Shown: positions 36,775-46,367, counted from the first letter of the stretch. The stretch: DNA of 64,000 nt from CG2-30-36-16 sp964372115 (GCA_964372115.1 CAYJPN010000030.1:1-64000), one strand, 5' to 3'. The notes: generated from the sequence alone by a model not told the origin. Made by a program: numbers and translations.

Positions 36775-36799
36775 CATGTTAGTGTCAGGCTAACATGTT
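36773..36799. repeat. second inverted repeat in oriC
   Basis: Perfect arms AACATGTTAG (36773-36782) and CTAACATGTT (36790-36799) with a 7-base spacer, next to the nested repeat and abutting a DnaA-box-like TTATCAACA. Confidence 0.85.
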
Positions 36800-36817
36800 A
36801 TCAACATGTCAAAATAA

Positions 36818-36844
36818 GAAAAAAAATCCCGGTTTTTCCGGGAT
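36818..36844 (-). terminator. dnaA terminator
   Basis: On the minus strand, stem ATCCCGG / CCGGGAT with an AAAAA loop followed by a run of eight T. It lies about 30 bases after the dnaA stop, so dnaA transcripts should end before the origin core. Confidence 0.9.
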
Positions 36845-36874
36845 GAAAATTTCAAATAATGTGTTTTATGAAAA

Positions 36875-38287
36875 TTAAGAACAAGACAATTCTATTTGGG
36901 TTCTTAAAGTATCCACCATTTCTTTTATAGCCGCGTCACTCGAAATAGCAGATTCAATTGAGTTGCAAGCATGTATAACCGTTGAGTGATCCCTACCGCC
37001 GAAGTGAAGACCAATTGTTTTTAACGATGACTTGGTCATCTCTTTTGATAAAAACATGGCAAGCTGACGGGCAAGAACAACTTCTTTTTTCCTAGTTTTA
37101 TCACGCAGTTTATTTTCATCAATATTAAGAAGACTGCAAACCGATTTTGTAATCATATCAATAGAAATATTAACTTTTCTATCTGTTGCAATCTCTTTTA
37201 CTGTTTTTTTTGCTAATTCAAAATTTATTTCTTTTGAATTGAGCGATGCATTTGCCAATAATTTTATAAGACACCCCTCTAATTCGCGGATGTTGGATGT
37301 AATATTGGCTGCAATATATTCGAGTATATCGTTTGTAATAATCATACCGTAATCAGAAGCTTTGCGGCGCAAAATAGCTATACGGGTCTCAAGATCCGGT
37401 GGTTGGATATCTGCCGTAAGCCCCCACTGGAAACGGGAAATAAGCCTATCATCCAATCCCTTTAAATCTTTCGGTGGTTTGTCGCTGGAAAGAATTATTT
37501 GTTTTCTTGATTGATGAAGAGTATTAAAAATGTGAAAAAACAAATCCTGTGTTTTTTCTTTACCGGTTAAAAACTGAATGTCATCAATTATTAAAACATC
37601 CATACGGCGGTAAAAATTAGAAAAATCATTAACCGTGTTTGACTGAATTGCTTCGACAAATTGAATTGTAAAAATATCGGAAGATAGATAAATAACTTTT
37701 TTTTCCGGGTGCTTTTTTAATATCTCGTTTCCTATTGCTTGAATAAGATGGGTTTTACCAAGTCCAACACCACCATAAATAAAGAGAGGATTAAAAGAAG
37801 TACCGCCGGGATTATCGCTTATTGCGCCGGCAGCTGCTCTCGCAAGCTGATTACCCTCACCTTTTATAAAATTATTGAAAGTATATCTAGAATTTAGATA
37901 AGACTCGAAAATTACTTTATCCTGAGGCAGCTCATCCGGAATATTGGATATTTTTGATTGCTCCAAAACAGGTTGTACCGGTTTTTCTAATGGCTCGGCT
38001 GGCTGCTCGTCCTCAATAACGTAGGATAATTTTCCATCGGGACCAAGTACATCGCGTATAGTTTTATGAATCAGAACATTATAGTGCTCATCAATCCATT
38101 CCCAGAAAAACTCACTAGGAAGTTGAACATTTAGGACAGAATTTTCAAGTTTTAAAGGTTTAATAGGTAAAAACCAGGTGTTGAATGTCATTAAAGTGAC
38201 ACTCCCTTTTATACTATTTAAACATTCTTTCCAGGCTTGGGCGTGTTCATAAACAAATTTGTTTTCAGTAAATACAGAATCAGGCAT
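36875..38287 (-). CDS. dnaA: chromosomal replication initiator DnaA
   Basis: Origin-binding AAA+ initiator, 470 residues. Domain I (about 10-85) binds helicase and regulators, a short linker contains many Pro and Glu, domain III has Walker A YGGVGLGKTH (about 171-180) and Walker B VLIIDDIQF, and domain IV ends with the DNA-binding HTH and signature GGRDHSTVIHACNSIE. Complete. Flanked on both sides by DnaA-box-rich DNA; its own promoter region at 38288-38731 contains perfect boxes, consistent with autoregulation. Confidence 0.97.
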   Translation of the reverse strand: MPDSVFTENKFVYEHAQAWKECLNSIKGSVTLMTFNTWFLPIKPLKLENSVLNVQLPSEFFWEWIDEHYNVLIHKTIRDVLGPDGKLSYVIEDEQPAEPLEKPVQPVLEQSKISNIPDELPQDKVIFESYLNSRYTFNNFIKGEGNQLARAAAGAISDNPGGTSFNPLFIYGGVGLGKTHLIQAIGNEILKKHPEKKVIYLSSDIFTIQFVEAIQSNTVNDFSNFYRRMDVLIIDDIQFLTGKEKTQDLFFHIFNTLHQSRKQIILSSDKPPKDLKGLDDRLISRFQWGLTADIQPPDLETRIAILRRKASDYGMIITNDILEYIAANITSNIRELEGCLIKLLANASLNSKEINFELAKKTVKEIATDRKVNISIDMITKSVCSLLNIDENKLRDKTRKKEVVLARQLAMFLSKEMTKSSLKTIGLHFGGRDHSTVIHACNSIESAISSDAAIKEMVDTLRTQIELSCS

Positions 38288-38731
38288 GTTTATTTATCCA
38301 CAATCTCAGGGTTACATTTTTTTAGATTTTTTGAAATTTTCAAAGATTTTACTTCATATATAAAAATGTTATCAACAATTTACCAACATTAAATAACGCC
38401 CACTAAACACGTATATAATAACAACTTGCCGGGCTTTATTAAAACTATCAACATAACAGTTAAAAAATTAGGGTCTTTTTACCACCCTGAAAAAATGTGA
38501 AACGTTTTCACAAAAAAAAGTTATCCACATCTTGTTAACACATTAGAGCTATTAATAACTTGTGGAAAAAATAGGAAGTAATATGTCTGTGTGCAAATTA
38601 AATTTAAAAAAATGTATGAAAATAAATAATACGGCAATTTTTTTAACAAATAGTTAAAACCAAAGTTAAGTGTCTTGTATATTAGGGCGGCAATAATTAT
38701 TTTTGCAGTCTTTTTGTATAGGAGTTAAACA
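38288..38731. promoter_or_regulatory. dnaA-rpmH divergent region with DnaA boxes
   Basis: 444-bp divergent intergenic region. Perfect DnaA boxes TTATCCACA occur at 38294-38302 and 38521-38529; near matches are TTATCAACA at 38369-38377 and TGTGGAAAA (TTTTCCACA on minus) at 38561-38569. A palindrome TGTGAAA-CGT-TTTCACA lies at 38497-38513. The region is AT-rich and holds the dnaA promoter on one side and the rpmH promoter on the other; together with 36483-36874 it suggests a bipartite origin. Confidence 0.75.
38675..38705 (+). promoter_or_regulatory. candidate rpmH promoter (Bacteroidota type)
   Basis: TTG at 38675-38677 and TATTTTTG at 38698-38705 match the -33/-7 layout with 23 bases between first bases, the same as before mnmE. 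rpmH starts 26 bases downstream. Confidence 0.4.
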
Positions 38732-38875
38732 ATGAAAAGAACATATCAGCCGAGTAATCGGAAGAGAAAAAATAAACATGGTTTCCGTGAAAGAATGAAA
38801 ACCAAAAATGGCAGAAGAGTTTTAGCGAGCAGACGCGCGAAGGGCAGGAAAAAATTAACGGTTAGCGACGAATAA
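38732..38875 (+). CDS. rpmH: 50S ribosomal protein L34
   Basis: A 47-residue, highly basic ribosomal protein L34: MKRTYQPSNRKRKNKHGF then the RMKTKNGRRVLASRRAKGRKKL core. It follows a clear GGAG ribosome-binding site and is divergent from dnaA, the standard origin-side arrangement. rnpA begins 11 bases downstream. Confidence 0.97.
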   Translation: MKRTYQPSNRKRKNKHGFRERMKTKNGRRVLASRRAKGRKKLTVSDE

Positions 38876-38886
38876 TCAGTCGTACC

Positions 38887-39285
38887 GTGAAACGATTTGG
38901 TCTTTCTGAACAAGAAAGAATAAAAAGCAGGAAAGAACTCGAACAGATTTATTCTTCCGGCAAAAATCTGGTTTCATTTGATAAAAAATTAAAAGCTGTG
39001 TTTACAACCGAAAAAAACAGCCTTGAACCGGGAGTTAAAATGGCAGCCGCCGTTTCTCGCAAGGCTGGTATTGCCGTGTGGCGCAACAGATTTAAAAGAC
39101 TTATAAAAGAATCTTATCGATTGAATAAATACCTGCTAATAGATGTTGCTGAAAAAGACAAATATAATATTAGAATAGTTTTTTCTCCCTATCTGCTCAA
39201 TCAAAAGTATAATAGAATAATTGAACTGAAAGACATTTTGCCTGCTGTTGTAGACGTAATTACGAAAGTGAAGAACAGTCTATAA
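38887..39285 (+). CDS. rnpA: ribonuclease P protein component
   Basis: A 132-residue basic protein that assists the RNase P RNA in 5' tRNA maturation. Starts at a GTG (38887) followed by KRFGLSEQERIKSRKELEQIYSSGK; the family RNA-binding motif is seen in AAAVSRKAGIAVWRNRFKRLIKESYRL. It overlaps yidD by one base (TAATG). Confidence 0.93.
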   Translation: MKRFGLSEQERIKSRKELEQIYSSGKNLVSFDKKLKAVFTTEKNSLEPGVKMAAAVSRKAGIAVWRNRFKRLIKESYRLNKYLLIDVAEKDKYNIRIVFSPYLLNQKYNRIIELKDILPAVVDVITKVKNSL

Positions 39286-39494
39286 TGCGGAAAATTTTTA
39301 TTTTTTTTATTAGAGGATACCAAAAATTCGTATCGCCGCTTTTTCCGCCATCCTGCCGATTTTATCCGACTTGTTCCGAATACGCTGTGCAGGCATATAG
39401 TAAATATGGCGTAATTAAAGGAACAATAAAATCTATTTGGAGAATACTGCGCTGTAACCCCTGGAATAAGGGCGGTATTGATCCTCTAACATAA
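39285..39494 (+). CDS. yidD: membrane protein insertion efficiency factor YidD
   Basis: A 69-residue YidD-family protein with the hallmark YQKFVSPLFPPSCRFYPTCSEYA and C-terminal LRCNPWNKGGIDP. It contains the conserved cysteines and assists YidC-dependent insertion. Sits between rnpA and yidC, as in most bacteria. Confidence 0.95.
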   Translation: MRKIFIFFIRGYQKFVSPLFPPSCRFYPTCSEYAVQAYSKYGVIKGTIKSIWRILRCNPWNKGGIDPLT

Positions 39495-39513
39495 ATATAA
39501 CCGGAAGATACTA

Positions 39514-41370
39514 ATGGATAAACAAACAACAATCGGATTTATTTTAATAGGTGCAATTTTAATTTTTTGGCTTTATTCCAATGCGCCCGAACCTCAAAAA
39601 ACTTTACCCGGCTCTAAAGATTCAACAATTGTTACTCCAGTTGACTCTTCCGCGATTGTAAAAAAAGAAGATAAAAAAAACGAACCGGAAGTTATCAGCG
39701 ATTCCGTTTCGATGGGAAAATATTTCTCCCCCTCTAAGGAAACCGAAAAAATAATAACGATAGAAACAGATGTATCTAAAATTGAATTTACAACTAAGGG
39801 CGGCAGTTTAAGAAAGGCATTTCTCAAAAAGTTTAATAATTGGTATTCCCTCGGCAAAGAAGATGCCGATGAAACAAACTATGTTCAACTGATAAACTAT
39901 AAAGACGGCAGTTCATACAATCTTGCCTTTGTTTCTTCCGATGGAAAAGCAATTAATACACAAAGTTTACAATTTAACAGCAGCTTAGATAAATCATACT
40001 ACCGCGTGGATGCAAAAGATTCCATAACAATTTCATTTACTTTTACCAGCGGCGACAATAAACAAATAAAAAAGGATTATACACTTTACGGAAGCAAGTA
40101 TGGTATAAATTCAAATATCGAACTTATCAATATGAATAATTTGATAAGCAACAATTCTTTCGATCTTGTTTGGGGCAACGGTTTACGGTTTGTTGAAAAA
40201 AATTCTGTTGATGAAGCCAATTACTCAAACGCAAGCGTTTATTATGGCGATGAAGAAGTTATAGTTGATGCCACGGATGCCGAAAAAACACACGAAGATT
40301 TTAACGGTCGTGTTGAATGGATGGCGGTTCGAAATAAATATTTTGCCGCCATTGTGGTTCCGAACGATCCCGCATCGGTTGAAGGAGCTTATATTGAAGG
40401 TTACAATCAAAAATTTCCGGACGGCGGCATTCGCGAACATTACAGTACCAGGTTAACTATACCATTTAAAAATTCAAACTACGAAAAAAAATCATTTCTC
40501 CTTTATGTAGGTCCTGTTGATTATAATATAATGGAATCCTACGGGCATAATTTAATAAAAATAGTAAACTTCGGCAGTTTCTTCGGTTTAACATTTGTTG
40601 TGCGCCCCATTGCCGAGTATGTGCTTCTCCCGTTATTTAATTTTCTGCATATGTTTATACCCAATTACGGTTTTGTAATTATCATCTTTTCACTAATAAT
40701 AAAGTTTGTTTTGTACCCTCTTACAAAAACAAGCTTTCAATCGATGAAAAAAATGCAGCTTCTTCAGCCGAAGATTGCCGAAATAAAAGAAAAGTATAAA
40801 GACGATGCGCAGAAGACAAACCAGGAAACAATGAAACTTTATTCTACCTACGGAGTAAATCCCGCGGGCGGATGTTTACCGCTTTTATTACAGATGCCTA
40901 TTTTTATTGCGTTATGGGGGCTTTTCCAATCGGCGATAGAACTAAGACAGCAGCCATTCATTTTCTGGATTCATGATTTATCTGTACCGGATACTATTTA
41001 CAATCTTGGATTTAGGTTTCCGTTGTTTGGCATTAGCGCTATCAGCGGTTTGGCTCTGCTAATGGGCGTTACAACCTTTATTCAACAGAAACAAAGTGTT
41101 AAAGATCCGAAACAACAGGCGCTTGTTTATGTAATGCCGGTAATGCTTACACTTCTGTTTATGAGTTTTCCATCGGGCTTAAACTTATATTACTTTATGT
41201 TTAACCTGTTTACAATTTTACAGCAGTACTACATAAACCATACACACAGAGACATGGAACTTGTTCCGGTTAAAGAAGGCAAGCAGAAAAAAGGATTTAT
41301 GCAGCGAATGATGGAAGCTGCGGATCAAAACGCGAAAACACAAAAACAACTACCGCGTAAAAAGAAATAA
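39514..41370 (+). CDS. yidC: membrane protein insertase YidC
   Basis: Inner-membrane insertase. The N-terminal TM (about 5-22) is followed by a large periplasmic beta domain (about 60-345) typical of Gram-negative YidC, then the conserved five-TM 60KD_IMP core starting near VVRPIAEYVLLPLFNFLHMF, with the cytoplasmic hairpin MKKMQLLQPKIAEIKEKYKDD and GGCLPLLLQMPIFIALW. A basic tail closes it. Length 618. Terminator-like hairpin follows. Confidence 0.97.
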   Translation: MDKQTTIGFILIGAILIFWLYSNAPEPQKTLPGSKDSTIVTPVDSSAIVKKEDKKNEPEVISDSVSMGKYFSPSKETEKIITIETDVSKIEFTTKGGSLRKAFLKKFNNWYSLGKEDADETNYVQLINYKDGSSYNLAFVSSDGKAINTQSLQFNSSLDKSYYRVDAKDSITISFTFTSGDNKQIKKDYTLYGSKYGINSNIELINMNNLISNNSFDLVWGNGLRFVEKNSVDEANYSNASVYYGDEEVIVDATDAEKTHEDFNGRVEWMAVRNKYFAAIVVPNDPASVEGAYIEGYNQKFPDGGIREHYSTRLTIPFKNSNYEKKSFLLYVGPVDYNIMESYGHNLIKIVNFGSFFGLTFVVRPIAEYVLLPLFNFLHMFIPNYGFVIIIFSLIIKFVLYPLTKTSFQSMKKMQLLQPKIAEIKEKYKDDAQKTNQETMKLYSTYGVNPAGGCLPLLLQMPIFIALWGLFQSAIELRQQPFIFWIHDLSVPDTIYNLGFRFPLFGISAISGLALLMGVTTFIQQKQSVKDPKQQALVYVMPVMLTLLFMSFPSGLNLYYFMFNLFTILQQYYINHTHRDMELVPVKEGKQKKGFMQRMMEAADQNAKTQKQLPRKKK

Positions 41371-41393
41371 TTCTTTTGTTCGTTCATTTTTTA

Positions 41394-41427
41394 AGCCTTC
41401 GAAATTTTGTAATTTTGAAGGCTAAAT
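41394..41427 (+). terminator. terminator after yidC
   Basis: Stem AGCCTTC / GAAGGCT extended by AAA/TTT pairs around a short loop and followed by AAATTTTAT. It lies 23 bases after the yidC stop. Confidence 0.65.
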
Positions 41428-41437
41428 TTTATATCAG

Positions 41438-44152
41438 ATGAATAAAACTTTCAAAATAATATTTTTACTTTTTGTATTCGTCTACTTCTCAAGCCTTTCG
41501 TTTGCTCAGGCTACTAAAATAATTTCCCTCAAATACAAAACCCGACAATTGCCATTCGGCTTAATTCAAAAAATTGCGGAACCGCTGCCGGTGGTAGCTA
41601 TTGCTCTAAGCGGAGGCGGCGCAAGAGGTCTTGCACAAATAGGGGTATTAAAAGCTCTTGAAGAAGCAGGCGTTACACCGGATATTATTATTGGTACAAG
41701 CATGGGAAGCATTGTCGGCGGGTTATATGCGTCCGGTTATAGCATTCACGATCTTGATTCGATAGCCGTTAATACCGAGTGGGATAAACTACTTACACTA
41801 AGTAAAGAAATTGAGCGGCGAGAATTATTCATCGATCAAAAAGTTACGGAGGATAAAGCGGTTTTTGCTCTTCGATTAGACGGACTAAAGCCGATACTAC
41901 CCACTTCTATAAATGATGGTCAAAAACTTTCGAACCATCTTAATCTTCTTACATTTCAAGCGCCATTGCACACTAAAAATAATTTTGATGATTTAAAAGT
42001 TAAATACCGCGCGGTTTGTACTGATTTAATTTCAGGCGAGCAGGTAGTAATTAGTCAGGGTTCGTTAAGTCAGGCGATGAGGGCAAGTTCAAGTGTTTCG
42101 TTTTTCCTTTCACCGGTACGAATGGACAGCCTGTTGCTTGTTGACGGCGGATTAGTAGCAAATATACCGGTTCGTATTGCGTCGGAAGAGGGCGGCACAT
42201 ATTTAATTGCAGTTAATACTACGAGTCCGTTAAACGATGCTGAAGATTTGGACCTGCCATGGGTGGTCGCCGACCAAATCGTCAGCATTCCGATGAAGTT
42301 ATTAAACGAAAGGCAGCTTAATTACGCCGATGCAATAATATCACCAGAGCTTAAAAGTTTTAAATCCAATGATTTTACAAGAATTGATTCATTAATTGAA
42401 TCTGGATATTTAGAAACAACACCGGTGGCTAATAAAATTAAAGCATCGCTCGATTCAATGTTCAGGTACAATATAACCGGAAAGGAATATTTTATTCCCA
42501 ACGTAATTTCAACCGGAAAAGAAAAATCATTCGAAAGAATATTTATAGATAAGTACGTACGGATGGATTCGGTATCGAATCATGTAATTACTTTTGATAT
42601 GTGTAAAATTTTTGAAACCGGCGATTATCGTTCGATGAATGCAAAAATTGAAAAATACCGGGACTATTCAACTGTTGAATTTATATATGAAGAAAATCCA
42701 AAAGTAAATGCCGTTTCAATTGAAGGGATAAGTGTTATTAATCCTTCTTACATCTATAAAATTGCATCTACATTAACCGGCAAACCGTACAATCCAAAGC
42801 GCACATCGGATGCGTTAATAAAAATGCTGGACTATTATAGGGCTATGGGGTACTCGTTAGCAGAAATTAAATCAATAAAATTTGATGAGGAAAACGGCGA
42901 ACTAAATATTAGTTTCACCGAGGGACTAATTGATCAACTGAAAATAGAGGGAAACGAAAACACAAATCAAAATGTAATTAGTCGAGAATTCCCGATAAAA
43001 ACCGGGGATTATTTTGTTTACAAAAATGTTGAGGAAGGGCTCCGAAATTTGCGCAGTACAAATCTTTTTGAAGATATTGTATTAACCGTGCAACGCATAG
43101 ATGGAAAAAATATTTTAATATTAAAAGTAGCCGAAAAAGTATCGAGTTTGTTTCGGATCGGATTTCGAGTTGATAACGAAAGACGTGTGCAGTTAAACCT
43201 TGATATTCGCAACGAAAATCTTTTTGGAACCGGCACCGAACTCGGCGTTATACTATTGGGCGGAACAAGAAACCGTTCATATTTTATAGAACACAAATCT
43301 AACCGTATTTTTAGTACATATTTAACATATAAAATAAACGCTTTTTACAAACTTAATGACGTTTATCTTTACCAGGATGATCCAAGCACGGATATTCATA
43401 GTTTTTCGAGATCGCAAATAGGAGAGTACAGACAAGTATTTTACGGCACATCAATTTCGCTTGGCGCCAATGTTGAAAAATTAGGAAATTTAATTTTTAC
43501 CGGTAAATACCAGTACGACGAAATAAAAAACAAACAGGGTCTTTTAGCGGATCCGTATAACACAAGAATTGTGAGCCTAAAAATAAGTTCAACAGTTGAT
43601 ACACAGGATAAATATCCATACCCGGAAAACGGAGTTTATGTAAAAGGGGTTTACGAAACAGCACAGACTATTCTTGGCGGCGACATTGGTTACACAAACG
43701 TTTCTTTTTTGTATAAAAGTTATTTTACCTTGGGCCGGGGTCATACGGTTGCCCCGAAGTTTTTGGTTGGTTTTGCGGACAAAACTCTGCCGCTAAGCGA
43801 ACAGTATTCACTCGGGGGACAAGAATCATTTTTCGGTTTACGCGAAAATGAATTTAGAGGGCGACAAATATTTTTAGTTTCGCTTGAGTACCGATATAAA
43901 ATTCCGTTTCTAATATTTTTTGATACTTACATTATGCTTCGATACGATCTTGGTTCGATATGGAACGTGCAGGAGCAGATACGCTTTAAAGATTTAAGAC
44001 ATGGTATCGGTGGTATGCTTTCATTCGATACACCGGTTGGTCCAGCGGATTTTTCAATTGGACGCAGCTTTTTGTTGTTAAAAAACCTCCCCAAAAATCC
44101 GATTAGCTGGGGTGAGTTGCAGTTTTATTTTTCAATTGGTTATTATTTTTAA
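41438..44152 (+). CDS. patatin-like phospholipase fused to BamA-type outer-membrane barrel
   Basis: A 904-residue secreted fusion. Signal peptide (1-24), then a patatin domain with oxyanion GGGARG (about 59-64), nucleophile Ser88 in GTSMG, and the catalytic Asp in VDGGLVANIP (about 225-235). POTRA-like modules follow (about 400-570), then a surface-antigen barrel (about 590-904) whose last strand ends in aromatic residues (SIGYYF), the usual barrel signal. The domain order matches type Vd (PlpD-like) autotransporters that display a lipase. It overlaps the convergent downstream gene by four bases. Confidence 0.9.
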   Translation: MNKTFKIIFLLFVFVYFSSLSFAQATKIISLKYKTRQLPFGLIQKIAEPLPVVAIALSGGGARGLAQIGVLKALEEAGVTPDIIIGTSMGSIVGGLYASGYSIHDLDSIAVNTEWDKLLTLSKEIERRELFIDQKVTEDKAVFALRLDGLKPILPTSINDGQKLSNHLNLLTFQAPLHTKNNFDDLKVKYRAVCTDLISGEQVVISQGSLSQAMRASSSVSFFLSPVRMDSLLLVDGGLVANIPVRIASEEGGTYLIAVNTTSPLNDAEDLDLPWVVADQIVSIPMKLLNERQLNYADAIISPELKSFKSNDFTRIDSLIESGYLETTPVANKIKASLDSMFRYNITGKEYFIPNVISTGKEKSFERIFIDKYVRMDSVSNHVITFDMCKIFETGDYRSMNAKIEKYRDYSTVEFIYEENPKVNAVSIEGISVINPSYIYKIASTLTGKPYNPKRTSDALIKMLDYYRAMGYSLAEIKSIKFDEENGELNISFTEGLIDQLKIEGNENTNQNVISREFPIKTGDYFVYKNVEEGLRNLRSTNLFEDIVLTVQRIDGKNILILKVAEKVSSLFRIGFRVDNERRVQLNLDIRNENLFGTGTELGVILLGGTRNRSYFIEHKSNRIFSTYLTYKINAFYKLNDVYLYQDDPSTDIHSFSRSQIGEYRQVFYGTSISLGANVEKLGNLIFTGKYQYDEIKNKQGLLADPYNTRIVSLKISSTVDTQDKYPYPENGVYVKGVYETAQTILGGDIGYTNVSFLYKSYFTLGRGHTVAPKFLVGFADKTLPLSEQYSLGGQESFFGLRENEFRGRQIFLVSLEYRYKIPFLIFFDTYIMLRYDLGSIWNVQEQIRFKDLRHGIGGMLSFDTPVGPADFSIGRSFLLLKNLPKNPISWGELQFYFSIGYYF

Positions 44153-44646
44153 TCATCCAAAAGAAGTTTTATTAAATTAGCTTTTGTAAAAGCCGGCAAA
44201 TCCTGCTCGAACTCAACGGTTTCATTTTTGTCCCACTCCCTTTTTGGAGAAAAAATATAAGAGTGTTTGTCAATGCGGGCAACTCGGCTGTCTATTAATT
44301 TTTTTTGCGAATCGAATACACCGAAAAAAATAAAAACCGGCAAGTTTAATTTTTGCTGCCATTGTTTGTATGCCATAAACGCTCGTTTGTTTATCAGCCA
44401 AACGGGTTTTTGTTTCCCCTTCCAATCGAGAAGCGCTTTTTTGTTTTTGTACGATATTATTACATCCGGTTTATCTTCCCCTTTTTCCCATACGCGTTCA
44501 TATCGTTTATCTTCGCCATAGTTTTTAAAATCAAAACCCCATTGTATTAAAATATTTTTTCCAACATTCTCGGCAAGGTCGTGAAGTTTATAATTGCTTC
44601 TAAAGCTTTCTTTATCTTTATGCGGGTTAAAATTTAGTTCTTCCAT
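44149..44646 (-). CDS. PD-(D/E)XK-like protein, function unknown
   Basis: A 165-residue soluble protein. The central segment KPDVIISYKNKKALLDWKGK has the spacing of a PD-(D/E)XK nuclease core: Asp in PDV, then Asp-x-Lys in DWK. The upstream helix (AENVGKNILIQWGFDF) fits the first helix of the fold. No DNA-binding domain is visible. Adjacent to glgA (start codon touches its stop), perhaps co-transcribed. Fold assignment is by motif only; a nuclease role is not shown. Confidence 0.55.
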   Translation of the reverse strand: MEELNFNPHKDKESFRSNYKLHDLAENVGKNILIQWGFDFKNYGEDKRYERVWEKGEDKPDVIISYKNKKALLDWKGKQKPVWLINKRAFMAYKQWQQKLNLPVFIFFGVFDSQKKLIDSRVARIDKHSYIFSPKREWDKNETVEFEQDLPAFTKANLIKLLLDD

Positions 44647-46121
44647 TACAATAAAGTTCTCTTTTTTATAGCGAGTTCATAAAGCTGTTTATATTTTTTC
44701 GCACTGTTTTCCCACGAAAAATCTTGTGCCATGCCATTCATCTGTATTGTTTTCCAGAAGGGTTTATTTTGAAATGTTCCAACGGCTCTTTCAACGGTTT
44801 TAAACAGTGCATAACTTGTGTAATCTTCAAATAGAAATCCGGTTCCGGTTTCTTCACCATTGAACTTATTTTGATCCCAGTCCTGCACAGTATCCGCAAG
44901 ACCTCCGGTTTTTCTAACAATAGGAACTGTGCCGTAACGAAGGCTATAAATTTGATTAAGCCCGCATGGTTCGTAATGGGAGGGCATTAAGAACATGTCT
45001 GAGCCGGCTTCAATTATATGTGAAAGCTCATTATTAAAACCGATATATATGCTGACTTTTTCAGGATATTTTTCTGAAAGCGAGCGGAATATTTTTTCAT
45101 ATTTTTCCTCCCCGTTTCCCAGCACAGCCCAATGAGCATTTAATTGAATTAGGTTTTCGGCGGCTTCCGCAAAAATATCATATCCTTTTTGAACTACCAT
45201 GCGCGAAACTATGCCTATCAGCGGAACATTTTCATTAAAAGAGAGTCCAAGATTTTTTGTTATATATTTTTTATTTAACAGTTTGCCGGCAAGATCATTC
45301 TGCGAAAAATTATAAGGAATGAGAGGATCGTTTTCAGGGTTCCATTCAGAATAATCAACACCGTTTAATATTCCGTATAAATCTGTCTGCCGTGAACGTA
45401 AAACCGCATCAAGCCCGGCGCCGTATTCCGGTGTTAAAATTTCTTTTGAATAAGTTTTACTCACTGTGCTTATCAAATCGGAAAACATTAATCCTGTTTT
45501 CATAAAAGAAATATCACCATAATATTCAACGGGCCCATTTTTGTAATAATGTTGTGCGCTGATTTCGGCTTTAAATCTAGTATCATTACCGAACCGACCC
45601 TGGTAACCGATATTATGTATGGTAAATAAAGTAGCAATATTTTTTAATCTTTTATCCCAACTGTAATTATCTTTTAACAGAAGCGGCAGCAGCCCGGTTT
45701 GCCAGTCGTTACAGTGAATTAAATCCGGAATCCAATCGAGTCGTTGGAGCGTTTCTATAACGGCTTTATTAAAGAGGATGAACCGTTCATCTTCGTCTAT
45801 ATCATTTGTATAAAGATGACCGCGGAAAAAAAAGTGGGGGCAGTCAATAAAGTTGACTTCAACATTTGAGTCCGGAAGTTTAGCTTGATGGAGATGAACA
45901 GAGCGGATGTGCCCTGCAACGCGGATCGGCATTTCACCAATTTTCCAATTATACTTTAGTTGATGTTTTACTTCATCAATATTAAAATATTTGGGCATAA
46001 AAAGTTTTACTTCGCAGCCTATTTTTTCAAGCGCTTTTGGAAGTGAACCGGCAACATCTGCCAAACCACCGGTTTTGGCATATGGAACAGCTTCTGAAGA
46101 TACAAATGCAATTTTCATCAT
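44646..46121 (-). CDS. glgA: glycogen synthase (ADP-glucose type)
   Basis: GT5 starch/glycogen synthase that extends alpha-1,4-glucan from ADP-glucose. The N-terminal motif AKTGGLADVAGSLPKAL (about 15-31) has the ADP-glucose-binding KTGGL; the GT-B C-terminal half has PSHYEPCGLNQIYSLRYGTVPIVRKTGGLADTV. Length 491. Two adjacent ATGs, 46121 and 46118, can start it. The small PD-(D/E)XK-like gene follows directly; glgC or glgB are not in the window. Confidence 0.95.
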   Translation of the reverse strand: MMKIAFVSSEAVPYAKTGGLADVAGSLPKALEKIGCEVKLFMPKYFNIDEVKHQLKYNWKIGEMPIRVAGHIRSVHLHQAKLPDSNVEVNFIDCPHFFFRGHLYTNDIDEDERFILFNKAVIETLQRLDWIPDLIHCNDWQTGLLPLLLKDNYSWDKRLKNIATLFTIHNIGYQGRFGNDTRFKAEISAQHYYKNGPVEYYGDISFMKTGLMFSDLISTVSKTYSKEILTPEYGAGLDAVLRSRQTDLYGILNGVDYSEWNPENDPLIPYNFSQNDLAGKLLNKKYITKNLGLSFNENVPLIGIVSRMVVQKGYDIFAEAAENLIQLNAHWAVLGNGEEKYEKIFRSLSEKYPEKVSIYIGFNNELSHIIEAGSDMFLMPSHYEPCGLNQIYSLRYGTVPIVRKTGGLADTVQDWDQNKFNGEETGTGFLFEDYTSYALFKTVERAVGTFQNKPFWKTIQMNGMAQDFSWENSAKKYKQLYELAIKKRTLL

Positions 46122-46367
46122 CTAAAATTAAGTTTGAGAATTATCCACCGCATGTTAAAATAATATTATATTATTGTGTATACAAATCCAAGCTCCAAAG
46201 TTTGTTTCATTTGTGCCGCAGCAAATTGATTCATTTTCAGTTTTTAAAGTAAGAATTGTAAATACAGTTGCAATTTTAGTAAATGATTTTATAAGATTGA
46301 ATAGGAAGAAAAATAAAAGAAAAAATACTGCGGGATATCAAGTATAAATTTAGCTGGGTGAAAATAA

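Larger units (their letters stand above)
36483..36874. other. oriC: putative oriC (dnaA-downstream part)
   Basis: 392-bp gap between the lipoprotein and dnaA. It contains an AT-only-like tract (about 36570-36637), DnaA-box candidates TGTGGATAT at 36638-36646 (ATATCCACA on minus), TGTGTATAA at 36708-36716 (TTATACACA on minus) and TTATCAACA at 36798-36806, and two strong inverted repeats (36720-36774 and 36773-36799). The order box, TTA-repeat, AT-rich tract resembles the unwinding region of bipartite origins. Gene strand switches nearby agree with an origin. Confidence 0.75.
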
